41,922 bases of DNA from Synechococcales cyanobacterium bin59.metabat.ball.084 (GTDB lineage: Bacteria > Cyanobacteriota > Cyanobacteriia > Cyanobacteriales > Chamaesiphonaceae): NCBI GenBank assembly GCA_013297675.1, contig JAAFHZ010000027.1, positions 1 through 41,922 on the forward strand, in the 5' to 3' direction. The notes beneath the pieces are model-generated. The model made no database searches, was not told where the DNA came from, and saw nothing but the letters and a program-made list of their open reading frames with translations. Positions 20,610-28,114 of this stretch are shown piece by piece; positions within the stretch are counted from its first letter, which is position 1; each line of letters opens with the position of its first letter. Both the position numbers and the translations under genes were made by a program.

Positions 20610-20619
20610 GAACAGAAAA

Positions 20620-20730
20620 TTAATCCTTGTCACCGCTGCGGGGAATGCGCGGGGGTTCCCGAAAAGCAATAGCAAAGAAGATGACTCCGAGTGCCAATGC
20701 TGTTACCAAAATATAAATAGTAGCTTCCAT
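20620..20730 (-). CDS. psbT: Photosystem II protein PsbT
   Basis: A 36-residue, single-span thylakoid protein, MEATIYILVTALALGVIFFA followed by IAFREPPRIPRSGDKD. The FFAIAFREPPRI block is the PsbT signature. PsbT sits at the dimer interface of photosystem II close to the D1/CP47 side and helps repair of the reaction centre. It lies 63 bp downstream of psbB in the usual cyanobacterial order and ends before a strong terminator. The soluble tail is a few residues longer than in many cyanobacteria (31-35 residues). Confidence 0.97.
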   Translation of the reverse strand: MEATIYILVTALALGVIFFAIAFREPPRIPRSGDKD

Positions 20731-20757
20731 TTATTCCTCTACAAATTTAATAACAAC

Positions 20758-20786
20758 AGCAGGAGAGAGTTTTATTCTCTCCTGCT
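20758..20786 (-). promoter_or_regulatory. Perfect hairpin in the psbB-psbT spacer
   Basis: An 11-bp perfect stem, agcaggagaga (20758-20768) with tctctcctgct (20776-20786), with a 7-nt loop lies 8 bp past the psbB stop. It lacks a T-run, so it may stabilise the psbB 3' end or set partial read-through into psbT rather than terminate. Role inferred. Confidence 0.55.
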
Positions 20787-20793
20787 ATATCTA

Positions 20794-22326
20794 TTATGTC
20801 GCTTCTTTCTTGATGGTTGTAACGTCACCAAGCTTCGCGTACTTACCAAACTCGATTTGTTCTTCGATACCTTCTTCTACCCCAGCGAATACGTCGCGGT
20901 AGATAGTCCGGGCACCGTGCCACAAGTGGCCAAAGAAGAACAACAGTGCAAATACTGCGTGTCCGAAAGTAAACCAGCCGCGTGGGCTAGTGCGGAATAC
21001 ACCGTCAGAATTCAAAGTGGCGCGATCAAATTCAAAGATTTCGCCGCCTTGAGCTTTGCGGGCAAACGCCTTAACTTGAGCAGGCTCTTTGAAAGTTTGA
21101 CCATTCAAAGCACCGCCGTAGAATGTGGCTGTTACGCCAGCTTGCTCGAAGCTATACTTCGATTCAGCACGACGGAAAGGAATATCTGCTCTTACCACAC
21201 CCTCGGAGTCAGTCATAACAACTGGGAAGGTTTCAAAGAAGTTCGGCAGACGACGTACATTCAAAGTACGGCCTTCGGAATCTCTGAAGATGGGGTGGCC
21301 AGACCAAGATTGAGCGATACCATCGCCTTTATCCATAGCTCCAGTGCGGAACAGACCGCCTTTAGCAGGGCTATTACCAACGTAGTCATAGAAGGCTAGC
21401 TTATCAGGAATTGCCTGCCAAGCCTGCTCTTCAGTTTTACCTTCGTTAATACTGTTCTGAACCCGGCGAGAAATCTCTTGCGTGAAGTAGCCGCCATCCC
21501 ACTGGTAACGAGTTGGACCAAATAGCTCTATCGGAGTGGTAGCGTTGCCGTACCACATGGTTCCAGCCACGATGAACGCCGCAAAGAATACCGCAGCAAT
21601 ACTCGAAGACAATACAGTCTCGATATTCCCCATCCGTAGAGCTTTGTATAGACGCTCTGGCGGACGAACAGTCAAGTGGAATAAGCCAGCAATAATTCCG
21701 ACAGTACCAGCCGCGATGTGGTGAGCCACTACGCCGCCCGGATTGAAAGGGTTAAAGCCTGACGGTCCCCATTCGGGAGCCACTGGTTGCACATGACCGG
21801 TAATGCCGTAAGGGTCAGAAACCCACATCCCTGGCCCAAACAGACCGGTGAGGTGGAATGCTCCAAAGCCAAAGCAGAGCAGCCCCGACAAGAACAGGTG
21901 AATACCAAACATTTTGGGCAAATCTAGAGCAGGTTCGCCAGTACGGGGATCTTTGAAAAGATCTAAATCCCAATATACCCAGTGCCAAATAGCAGCTAAG
22001 AACAGCAGCCCAGAAAGAATAATGTGAGCAGCAGCAACGCCTTCAAACGACCAATAGCCAACATCGGCTGCGGATTCGCCCGGAATAACGCTCCAACCAC
22101 CCCAAGACTTGGTAACGCCCAAGCGCGCCATGAATGGCAGCACAAACATGCCTTGCCGCCACATCGGATTGAAAACTGGATCGCTAGGGTCAAAAGTAGA
22201 TAGCTCAAATAAAGCCATCGAACCAGACCAGCCTGCTACGAGAGCAGTGTGCATTAAGTGTACAGAAATCAACCGACCTGGGTCATTCAGGACGACTGTA
22301 TGTACTCGATACCAAGGTAGCCCCAT
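20794..22326 (-). CDS. psbB: Photosystem II CP47 chlorophyll-binding protein
   Basis: CP47 is the core antenna of photosystem II on the D2 side, binding chlorophyll a in six transmembrane helices. The 510-residue protein begins [20 protein letters not shown] and carries the conserved blocks [51 protein letters not shown] and [19 protein letters not shown]. The large lumenal loop is followed by the last helix, [19 protein letters not shown], with chlorophyll-ligand histidines in the helices. The length is standard. A GGAGGGG ribosome binding site sits about 7-9 nt upstream. psbT follows on the same strand, and an HLR1 match lies 214 bp upstream of the start. Confidence 0.99.
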   Translation of the reverse strand: MGLPWYRVHTVVLNDPGRLISVHLMHTALVAGWSGSMALFELSTFDPSDPVFNPMWRQGMFVLPFMARLGVTKSWGGWSVIPGESAADVGYWSFEGVAAAHIILSGLLFLAAIWHWVYWDLDLFKDPRTGEPALDLPKMFGIHLFLSGLLCFGFGAFHLTGLFGPGMWVSDPYGITGHVQPVAPEWGPSGFNPFNPGGVVAHHIAAGTVGIIAGLFHLTVRPPERLYKALRMGNIETVLSSSIAAVFFAAFIVAGTMWYGNATTPIELFGPTRYQWDGGYFTQEISRRVQNSINEGKTEEQAWQAIPDKLAFYDYVGNSPAKGGLFRTGAMDKGDGIAQSWSGHPIFRDSEGRTLNVRRLPNFFETFPVVMTDSEGVVRADIPFRRAESKYSFEQAGVTATFYGGALNGQTFKEPAQVKAFARKAQGGEIFEFDRATLNSDGVFRTSPRGWFTFGHAVFALLFFFGHLWHGARTIYRDVFAGVEEGIEEQIEFGKYAKLGDVTTIKKEAT

Positions 22327-22539
22327 TGACTACGCCCCTCCAAGTAATAAAGTGTCTATTTGATATTTTTAATATGGCAGGCAAGCTGCATTTCTTGGCT
22401 TATGTTAATCTTCTTCTGGCCTCAGAAGCAAGGTGAATCAGACATTTCAACCTATTGGGTGACAGATTAGGTGCAGTGCGATCGAGCAATGCCCTTCAGC
22501 TTACTGATTTCGGGGCGGTTAAGAAGATTTTCATGATTG

Positions 22540-22557
22540 TTTACATAAGTTTACATT
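22540..22557 (+). promoter_or_regulatory. HLR1 element (predicted RpaB site) upstream of psbB
   Basis: TTTACATA-AG-TTTACATT matches the HLR1 consensus (G/T)TTACA(T/A)(T/A)-N2-(G/T)TTACA(T/A)(T/A) at every position. HLR1 is the binding site of the response regulator RpaB, which controls light-responsive photosystem genes. It lies 214 bp before psbB (opposite strand) and 118 bp before the small gene at 22675. On the plus strand its second half overlaps a candidate -35 box. Confidence 0.65.
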
Positions 22558-22578
22558 AAGGATTTGAATTGTTAATAA
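22550..22578 (+). promoter_or_regulatory. Candidate plus-strand promoter overlapping HLR1
   Basis: TTTACA (22550-22555), a 17-bp spacer and TAATAA (22573-22578) would start transcription near 22585, about 90 bp ahead of the 44-codon gene. The boxes are moderate matches. Elsewhere in the 348-bp gap 22327-22674, apart from the psbB ribosome binding site, nothing further was recognised. Confidence 0.35.
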
Positions 22579-22674
22579 TTACACGAGTATTTCATGGTTT
22601 GAAGAAATGTATACCAGCGTTTTCCATAGTAGGTTAGTCGATTTACTGGATAATGTGACACAATACACCTGTAC

Positions 22675-22809
22675 ATGACTCAAAATCCAAACAACACCCA
22701 TAATGGTACAGACGTGTACGACTCTAACGGTATACATTTGGGTTCTGCTGCTCCAGGAACTGGAGTTCTTTACAAGGCAGCCGTGAATGGAAGAAAAATT
22801 ACAATTTAA
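22675..22809 (+). CDS. Small uncharacterised peptide gene (44 codons)
   Basis: The frame starts with ATG 22675 and ends at TAA 22807-22809; an in-frame TAA at 22651-22653 closes it upstream, so it is not the tail of a longer gene in this sequence. The peptide is hydrophilic, with an Asn/Thr-rich start (MTQNPNNTHNG), a Gly-rich middle (DSNGIHLGSAAPGTG) and a basic end (KAAVNGRKITI). No signal peptide or membrane span is seen and the family is not recognised. No clear ribosome binding site precedes it. The stop lies only 17 bp before the DUF6980 start, which suggests co-transcription. It could be a real small protein, a leader peptide or a degenerate remnant. Confidence 0.45.
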   Translation: MTQNPNNTHNGTDVYDSNGIHLGSAAPGTGVLYKAAVNGRKITI

Positions 22810-22826
22810 GTGAATGGATGATAATT

Positions 22827-23102
22827 ATGTCAGATTCAAATTGTTGCTCTGGAATGCAACAGAATCTCTTGTCTAAAGAAGTTCCTGTTGTTTACTCATC
22901 AAAGTTTCGTGAGTACGGTATTTCAGTTCTAGATGGTGGTTCCTCGTTCATTGAGATCAAGAGCTGTCCTTGGTGTGGTAGTACTTTACCAACTAGTCTA
23001 CGAACTCAATGGTTTGAGAAAATTGCTTCATTAGGTCTAGAACCCGATTCCCCAGAAATTCCTCTAGAGTATCTAGATGACAAGTGGTGGGTCAAAAACT
23101 AG
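22827..23102 (+). CDS. DUF6980-like small Cys-rich protein
   Basis: A protein of about 91 residues starting MSDSNCCSGMQQ. Key features are the early CC pair, the stretch YGISVLDGGSSFIEIKSCPW and the motif CPWCGSTLP, then SLRTQWFEKIASLGLEPDS and a final DDKWWVKN. The four cysteines (CC and CPWC) could bind zinc. This pattern matches the DUF6980 family as recalled; its biochemical role is not known. The frame also allows ATG 22818; ATG 22827 is preferred because the family starts shortly before the CC pair. It follows the 44-codon gene and ends before a strong terminator, so the two form an isolated small unit. Confidence 0.75.
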   Translation: MSDSNCCSGMQQNLLSKEVPVVYSSKFREYGISVLDGGSSFIEIKSCPWCGSTLPTSLRTQWFEKIASLGLEPDSPEIPLEYLDDKWWVKN

Positions 23103-23125
23103 ATCATTCTTAAGACTCCGATCTA

Positions 23126-23174
23126 AAAAATAAGTGTTGCCCCGACAAAACTTATCCCGACAGCACTTATTTTT
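23126..23174. terminator. Terminator after the DUF6980 gene
   Basis: An 11-bp stem, aaaaataagtg (23126-23136) with cacttattttt (23164-23174), encloses a 27-nt loop. The arms provide A and T runs for termination in both directions. It lies 23 bp past the DUF6980 stop. Confidence 0.6.
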
Positions 23175-23252
23175 ATACCCAAAAGCCACAGGCATGCTTA
23201 TATCTCATCAAGTATGATGGTAATTGTATATTTGAAGTTATGGTGCAGAAGC

Positions 23253-23462
23253 ATGGGTGAAGCAAAACGGCGTAAACAATCTGGTGATGCTTCAAGCAAC
23301 AGCGATCGGATTGTGCCTTGGCTGCCTCTAACCAAAAAGCAATCGGAGGCATTTGTGGTCTGGAGTACTCGCGGTGCTTGGTTTGGGATTGGTGGCTTGG
23401 CGCTGTTATGGCTGACCGTCAGATTAATCGGGCCAGCAGCAGGTTGGTGGACGACAGAGTGA
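23253..23462 (+). CDS. DUF2839 family small membrane protein
   Basis: A 69-residue protein that begins MGEAKRRKQSGDAS, the signature start of DUF2839, followed by DRIVPWLPLTKKQSEAFVVW and one transmembrane segment (about residues 44-62, GIGGLALLWLTVRLIGPAAG) with a WW end. The family is nearly restricted to cyanobacteria and has no assigned function. The frame extends upstream to 23214, but ATG 23253 gives the conserved N-terminus. It appears to be a single-gene unit between the DUF6980 terminator and the DUF1815 promoter. Confidence 0.88.
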   Translation: MGEAKRRKQSGDASSNSDRIVPWLPLTKKQSEAFVVWSTRGAWFGIGGLALLWLTVRLIGPAAGWWTTE

Positions 23463-23592
23463 ATAGAAACACGCAGCCACCTAAAAAAAATTGATCGGTT
23501 AAGATTCATGGTCACTTTGGCTTTCAACCCAGATTCCCCGATGGGGATCACAGCAGAACTTGTGAAAAAAGAACATTAAAAAATAATTAAGC

Positions 23593-23598
23593 TATAAT
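23593..23598 (+). promoter_or_regulatory. -10 box of the DUF1815 gene
   Basis: A perfect TATAAT lies 32 bp before the DUF1815 ATG (23631). No -35 box at standard spacing is seen. The call rests on the single element and its position. Confidence 0.45.
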
Positions 23599-23630
23599 GG
23601 CCTTTGGGTATCACCAGAGGAAAGTACCAA

Positions 23631-23951
23631 ATGTTTGGAAGACTTGCTGAACAGCATCGCGCCTTAGTAAAAGACCTAATCATAGACTTACAGGCTTTAT
23701 CGATCGCCCTAGAAAATAAGGGCTACATGACTTCTTGGTACACCTGCGGGGATGTCCTCGAAAGTGCTTCATTTATGGTCAGCCTTGCGGATGGTCATAA
23801 AATCAGATTTTTTGTTTCGGATAGCAGCATCAATTGGACTGAACGCCGCAATGGCCGTGAGTTAATGAAACTCGAAGGAGCCGAAGCCATCAACCAACTG
23901 CAAGATCTGGAAAATCTATTGAAGTTTCCGGCTCCAGTTTTGGTAGCCTAA
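23631..23951 (+). CDS. DUF1815 family protein
   Basis: A 106-residue soluble protein of the cyanobacteria-specific DUF1815 family, recognised from MFGRLAEQHRALVKDLIIDL, SWYTCGD, SASFMVSLADGHKIRFFVSD, WTERRNGRELMKLEGAEAI and the QLQDLENLLK helix. The start is ATG 23631, preceded by GAGGAAAG at good spacing; the frame is open nine codons further up but lacks a ribosome binding site there. No function is known for the family. Confidence 0.9.
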   Translation: MFGRLAEQHRALVKDLIIDLQALSIALENKGYMTSWYTCGDVLESASFMVSLADGHKIRFFVSDSSINWTERRNGRELMKLEGAEAINQLQDLENLLKFPAPVLVA

Positions 23952-24027
23952 TTAGAGTATTCTCTGATGCCATTTGGTGATCAAAGATGCTAATGTCGAG
24001 ATATTAAATACTTACCTCAGCCCCTTC

Positions 24028-24936
24028 ATGCAACCTTACACAGCATCGCTCCAAGCGGGATGGCAGCATCAGTTTGTAGAGACTAATAACATTCGTCTGC
24101 ATTGTGTTACTCAAGGAGAAGGGGAGTTAGTAATCTTACTCCATGGTTTTCCGGAGTTCTGGTATTCTTGGCGACACCAGATTCCGGTATTGGCACGCCA
24201 CTTTAAGGTAGTAGTCCCAGATCTACGGGGCTACAATTATTCTGATAAGCCCACCAGCGGCTACGACTTAGATACGCTCAGCAGCGATGTAATGGGTTTA
24301 ATTAAGTCCTTGGGTTACACCAAAGCGCACATAGTAGGCCATGACTGGGGTGGAGCGATCGCCTGGCACATTGCCCAGAAGTTTCCTCAGGTGTTGGATA
24401 AGCTGGCAATTTTGAATGCTCCCCACCCCCAACAGTTTTTACAAGAAATTGGTACCAACCTTGATCAGTTTCGCCGAAGCTGGTATTTATTCGCGTTCCA
24501 GATGCCTGGAATCCCCGAGTGGCTGATTCAACAAAATATCAAAGAGTTTGTCCTCAATGTCTTTAGGGGTCAGGCGATCCGCAAAGGAGCTTTCAGCGCC
24601 GAAGACAACCAGATCTACCAAGAAGCCTTGGCGAAGCCCGGTGTCTTGGAAGCGGCCTTAAACTACTATCGAAACTTTTTGGCTCCCCAAAACTGGCTGA
24701 ATAATTTAGGTACTACCCAAAGATTGATTACTTCACCAACTTTGGTACTGTGGGGCGAAGAAGACAGTATGCTTAGCCAAAAGTTGACTAACGGTATGGC
24801 CAAGTTAGTTAGCGCACCTTTTCAGTTAAAGCTGATCCCCCAGTGTGGCCATTGGATTCAGCAAGAAGTACCCCAAACGGTAAACCGGGAATTAATTAGT
24901 TTCTTTAGAGACAAAATCAGCTTGGAATCAGTGTAG
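24028..24936 (+). CDS. Alpha/beta hydrolase, epoxide hydrolase/dehalogenase-like
   Basis: A 302-residue soluble enzyme. The oxyanion motif HGFPEFWYSWRHQ, the PDLRGYNYSDKP loop, the nucleophile elbow GHDWGG with Asp106, a C-terminal acid in LWGEEDSM and the catalytic His in QCGHWIQQE together fit the Asp-nucleophile branch of alpha/beta hydrolases (epoxide hydrolases, haloalkane and haloacetate dehalogenases). The HGFPEFW wording leans to epoxide hydrolase. The start is taken as ATG 24028; the frame can be opened at TTG 23974 or GTG 23977, which would add residues not expected for the family. The neighbours do not suggest a substrate. Confidence 0.85.
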   Translation: MQPYTASLQAGWQHQFVETNNIRLHCVTQGEGELVILLHGFPEFWYSWRHQIPVLARHFKVVVPDLRGYNYSDKPTSGYDLDTLSSDVMGLIKSLGYTKAHIVGHDWGGAIAWHIAQKFPQVLDKLAILNAPHPQQFLQEIGTNLDQFRRSWYLFAFQMPGIPEWLIQQNIKEFVLNVFRGQAIRKGAFSAEDNQIYQEALAKPGVLEAALNYYRNFLAPQNWLNNLGTTQRLITSPTLVLWGEEDSMLSQKLTNGMAKLVSAPFQLKLIPQCGHWIQQEVPQTVNRELISFFRDKISLESV

Positions 24937-24943
24937 TTATTAT

Positions 24944-24965
24944 ATTACATCGAGAACGATGTAAT
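24944..24965. terminator. Hairpin between convergent hydrolase and folP
   Basis: A 9-bp stem (attacatcg 24944-24952 with cgatgtaat 24957-24965) with an AGAA loop follows the hydrolase stop by 7 bp. No long T-run follows, so termination may be partial. Confidence 0.45.
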
Positions 24966-25019
24966 CTGTTGAAGGCGTTTGTGCTTGTCCGACAACGATT
25001 ACATCTTTATTTAGTGAAA

Positions 25020-25904
25020 TCAACGCATCAGGGCATCAGCGACTTTAATCACATCTTGCATTTCAGCCACATCGTGAACGCGCAGGATATCGGCACCCCG
25101 ATCGACTGCCATGCAACAAGCCGCTGCCGTCCCCCAAATGCGATCGAGCGGATTGGGCCGATCTAAAATATGCCCAATAAAACTCTTGCGAGATACCCCC
25201 ACTAACAAAGGATACGGCAGCCTAGCTTGCAATTGATCGAGTTTTTTCAATAATTCAATGCTCTGATTGGCAGTCTTGGCAAAGCCAATGCCGGGATCAA
25301 TAATAATGTGGTGCTGCGGAATGCCACAGGCGATCGCCGCCCCAATCTGTGTTTCCAAAAAATCACCAACCTCCCCAACTAGATCCTGATACTCAGTAAG
25401 TCCCCGCATAGTCTTAGGATTGCCGCGCATGTGCATTAAACAAATGGGCACTCCCAACTTTGCTACCACCTCTAACATGCTTGGATCTTGGACTCCGCCA
25501 GAAATATCATTCACCCAAGTAGCCCCGGCCTCCACCGCAGCTTGAGCCACGGCAGCTTTCGTGGTGTCGATCGATATCGGAATTTCTCCCAACTGCTCCC
25601 GAATGCCAATGATTACCGGCATCACCCGATCGAGTTCTTCTTGCAAACTCACCGGAGTTGCCCCTGGTCGGGCAGATTCGCCACCAATATCTAAAATATC
25701 TGCGCCAGCTTTCACCAGCCGCAAAGCTTGGGCACAAGCCCGCGCAGCGGTGGCATATCTGCCGCCATCACTAAAACTGTCAGGAGTGACATTCAACACT
25801 CCCATTAGGTAAGTGCGGCTGCCCCAAATAAAATGCGGAATTTGAGGCTGTGACTGAGATAATGGCTGGGGGGCGATCGCCCCACTGACTTCTGTAGGAA
25901 ACAC
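25020..25904 (-). CDS. folP: Dihydropteroate synthase, GTG start
   Basis: FolP condenses 6-hydroxymethyl-dihydropterin diphosphate with p-aminobenzoate in folate synthesis. The 294-residue protein has the signature LMGVLNVTPDSFSDGG, the pterin-site block DILDIGGESARPGA, SIDTTKAAVAQAAV, VNDISGG, LMHMRGNPKTM, DPGIGFAKT and VGVSRKSFIG. The start is a GTG at 25902-25904, three bases after the yajQ stop codon, so the two genes are translationally close. The operon order is MAPEG, yajQ, folP. Confidence 0.96.
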   Translation of the reverse strand: MFPTEVSGAIAPQPLSQSQPQIPHFIWGSRTYLMGVLNVTPDSFSDGGRYATAARACAQALRLVKAGADILDIGGESARPGATPVSLQEELDRVMPVIIGIREQLGEIPISIDTTKAAVAQAAVEAGATWVNDISGGVQDPSMLEVVAKLGVPICLMHMRGNPKTMRGLTEYQDLVGEVGDFLETQIGAAIACGIPQHHIIIDPGIGFAKTANQSIELLKKLDQLQARLPYPLLVGVSRKSFIGHILDRPNPLDRIWGTAAACCMAVDRGADILRVHDVAEMQDVIKVADALMR

Positions 25905-25907
25905 GGT

Positions 25908-26399
25908 TTAACGATAATTGGTAAATTGTAAAGCTACAGGTAAGTCCTCTTGTTTCAGGCGCTGAATTACGGTTTGTAGTTCATCTTTATCTTTCGCTGT
26001 AACCCGCACTACGTCGCCTTGAATAGAGGCTTGAATTTTTTTGAATTCGTCCCGAATCAGCTTGCTAATTTGCTTGCCGATTTCTTGGGAAATACCTTTG
26101 CGCAGAGTAATCTCTTGACGGATGCGGTTGCCACTGGCCGATTCGATATTGCCATAATCAAAAATCTTTAGTGCTAGGCCGCGCTTAACTGCTTTGGACT
26201 GAATGATGTCATGGACAGCAGTGAGGGTCATTTCACTGGCAGTTTCGACCTTGATGCTAGTTTCACCCAACTCCAAAGTGGTTTTGGTGTCTTTGAGATC
26301 GTAGCGGCTGCTGATGTCGCGGGTAGCCTGATCGATCGCGTTGACTAGCTCTTGCCGATCGAAGTCGCTGACCACATCAAATGAATAACTAGAAGCCAT
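25908..26399 (-). CDS. YajQ family nucleotide-binding protein
   Basis: A 163-residue protein with the complete YajQ pattern: [20 protein letters not shown] at the N-terminus, [51 protein letters not shown] and the C-terminal [19 protein letters not shown]. YajQ proteins bind nucleotides or RNA, and some bind cyclic di-GMP and act with transcription regulators; which applies here cannot be seen. It is the middle gene of a tight unit (21 bp after the MAPEG gene, 3 bp before folP). Confidence 0.93.
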   Translation of the reverse strand: MASSYSFDVVSDFDRQELVNAIDQATRDISSRYDLKDTKTTLELGETSIKVETASEMTLTAVHDIIQSKAVKRGLALKIFDYGNIESASGNRIRQEITLRKGISQEIGKQISKLIRDEFKKIQASIQGDVVRVTAKDKDELQTVIQRLKQEDLPVALQFTNYR

Positions 26400-26420
26400 A
26401 ATGTATATCCTCCAAATACT

Positions 26421-26840
26421 CTATCCTAGGGCACTTGTGATGCTGATGATCATCAGGGTAGCGGTGGCAAATGAGCCAATGCCAAACATCAAAGACCGCC
26501 CGATTGGGAAGTTGATGATGTAAAAAACTGAGAATAGCAATCTAGCGACCACAAAAGCAATGGCTAAGTTAGCAGCATAAGCTGAATCTTGCTTGGTGAG
26601 ATAGGCCATCAGAGCCGCAGCAGCAAAGGTGCTAAAGGTTTCAAAGGAGTTTTGGTGTGCCCAGGTAGCTCGTTTGGCGTAGTCTGGCAATTTATCGAAA
26701 GTGGAACGGGGAGCGCCCATGTCGTAGCCCGCCTGAAAGCGACCAACAACCACCAATAGGTATGGGAAGTAAATGAGAGCGGCGGCAAAGCCGATCGAAC
26801 CTAATAAAACAGCGGGAGTGGGCAGGTTAAGAAAATTCAC
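26421..26840 (-). CDS. MAPEG family membrane protein
   Basis: A 139-residue protein with four hydrophobic helices. MAPEG markers are VVVGRFQAGYDMGAPRS after helix 1, and RATWAHQNSFETFSTFAAAA before helix 2, where the A-x-x-N-x-x-E pattern of glutathione-binding members is present. The last part has FSVFYIINFPIGRSLMFGIG. Some family members are glutathione transferases or peroxidases; others are uncharacterised. First gene of the unit with yajQ and folP. Confidence 0.87.
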   Translation of the reverse strand: MNFLNLPTPAVLLGSIGFAAALIYFPYLLVVVGRFQAGYDMGAPRSTFDKLPDYAKRATWAHQNSFETFSTFAAAALMAYLTKQDSAYAANLAIAFVVARLLFSVFYIINFPIGRSLMFGIGSFATATLMIISITSALG

Positions 26841-26972
26841 GATATTGTTAGAGTGGAAGCTAGATTCTATTGGCTAATAGTCCAGCGTTGCTCCAGAGAG
26901 TGCTGCTGAAACTAAATGAGCAGCTCTATTCTACCGAATTTTCGTGGCTCTGCCCGGAGGGGATGCTGGTAA

Positions 26973-28079
26973 ATGACTCAAAATTCTCTCGCAGACAGAA
27001 AAAAAAGATATTTTCAGCTCAGTTCGCAAATTGCCCAATTGAATAATGCTCAACTGCTTGCTCTATTTAATGACCACGAGCCAAGGATGGGCTGGGGGAT
27101 GAATCACACTATTCAAGTAGGTGAAGCTGCGGTGTTTGTTAAGCGAGTACCAATCACTGATCTGGAATACCACAATCTGTTTTCTACCAAAAACCTGTAT
27201 GATTTACCGACTTACTACAATTATGGCATAGGCTCAGCGGGCTTTAATGTATTTCGAGAATTGATGGCTCATCTGAAAACTACTCATTGGGTGTTGGATG
27301 GCGCGATCGATACTTTTCCGTTGATGTATCATTACCGGATCATGCCCTTCTCGGGCTGGCGAGTAGATGTGGATATGGCGCAGCATCAAAAATATGTGGA
27401 ATATTGGGGAAACAATGCCAATATTGGAAATTATGTGCTGGGCAGAACCAAGGCTAACTATGAATTAGTGCTGTTCTTAGAATATGTGCCTTATGTGTTG
27501 GCTACTTGGCTACCAGAGCATTCTGGGCAATGTGAACAACCTTTGACAGATTTATTTAAAACCATTGATTTTTTAAGGAAGCAGGGAGTAGTTCACTTTG
27601 ATGCCCATTTTAACAATGTGCTCACCGATGGTGATCGAGCTTATTTGACTGATTTTGGCTTAGTGCTCGATCGAAGTTTTTTGTTAACTAAAAAAGAAGA
27701 GGATTTCTTTACTGAGCATCTTTTTTATGACTATGGCGTAATTATATTTAGTCTGGGTGCGGTGGTCAGCTCATTGTATGGTTTATGTCCAGAACCCGAT
27801 CGGCTAAAAATCAAACAAAAATACAGCATAGCTGAAGACTTCAAACCTCACGAAATAAGATCTGTATTGCTGAATAACATTGAGCAAATAAGTATGGATG
27901 GGATGATAAAACTAGATAGTACTTACGTTTCAGCAATGGTCAAATATTGCAACATGATTGCTGTGCTGCAAGATTTTTTCATTCACATGGGGGAAAATCA
28001 ACAGAAAAATACCGGATTTCCTGGTGCCAAATTACAAAAGCTGCTGCAAGCAACGGGTGTTATTGAAGCTGCGAATTGA
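26973..28079 (+). CDS. Atypical protein-kinase-like protein
   Basis: A 368-residue soluble protein with a kinase-like core. A glycine-containing loop and a candidate ATP Lys57 (AAVFVKRVP) are followed by a long insert with unusual Trp/Tyr content (about 95-160). The hinge region LVLFLEYVPYVL comes next, then a catalytic loop VVHFDAHFNNVL (Asp210, Asn215) and DFG at 227-229 (AYLTDFGLVLD). The loop has DAH in place of the eukaryotic-type DLK, more like aminoglycoside-kinase or lipopolysaccharide-kinase families. The C-terminal 100 residues are helical and not recognised. The substrate could be protein, small molecule or lipid. It is divergent from the MAPEG operon and 35 bp ahead of fghA on the same strand. 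Confidence 0.7.
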   Translation: MTQNSLADRKKRYFQLSSQIAQLNNAQLLALFNDHEPRMGWGMNHTIQVGEAAVFVKRVPITDLEYHNLFSTKNLYDLPTYYNYGIGSAGFNVFRELMAHLKTTHWVLDGAIDTFPLMYHYRIMPFSGWRVDVDMAQHQKYVEYWGNNANIGNYVLGRTKANYELVLFLEYVPYVLATWLPEHSGQCEQPLTDLFKTIDFLRKQGVVHFDAHFNNVLTDGDRAYLTDFGLVLDRSFLLTKKEEDFFTEHLFYDYGVIIFSLGAVVSSLYGLCPEPDRLKIKQKYSIAEDFKPHEIRSVLLNNIEQISMDGMIKLDSTYVSAMVKYCNMIAVLQDFFIHMGENQQKNTGFPGAKLQKLLQATGVIEAAN

Positions 28080-28114
28080 TCTATTATTGGTAGCTGGTTG
28101 ATTATGGGTGATTT

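Noticed and set aside
20599-21399. Plus-strand 266-codon open frame across psbT and the end of psbB
   Set aside because: It is antisense to psbT and psbB, whose proteins are unmistakable; the translation has no recognisable domain.
23198-23551. Minus-strand 117-codon frame over the DUF2839 gene
   Set aside because: It is the reverse of a recognised cyanobacterial family gene and shows no domain.
25507-25812. Several short frames inside folP in other frames
   Set aside because: They are shadows of the well-conserved folP reading frame.
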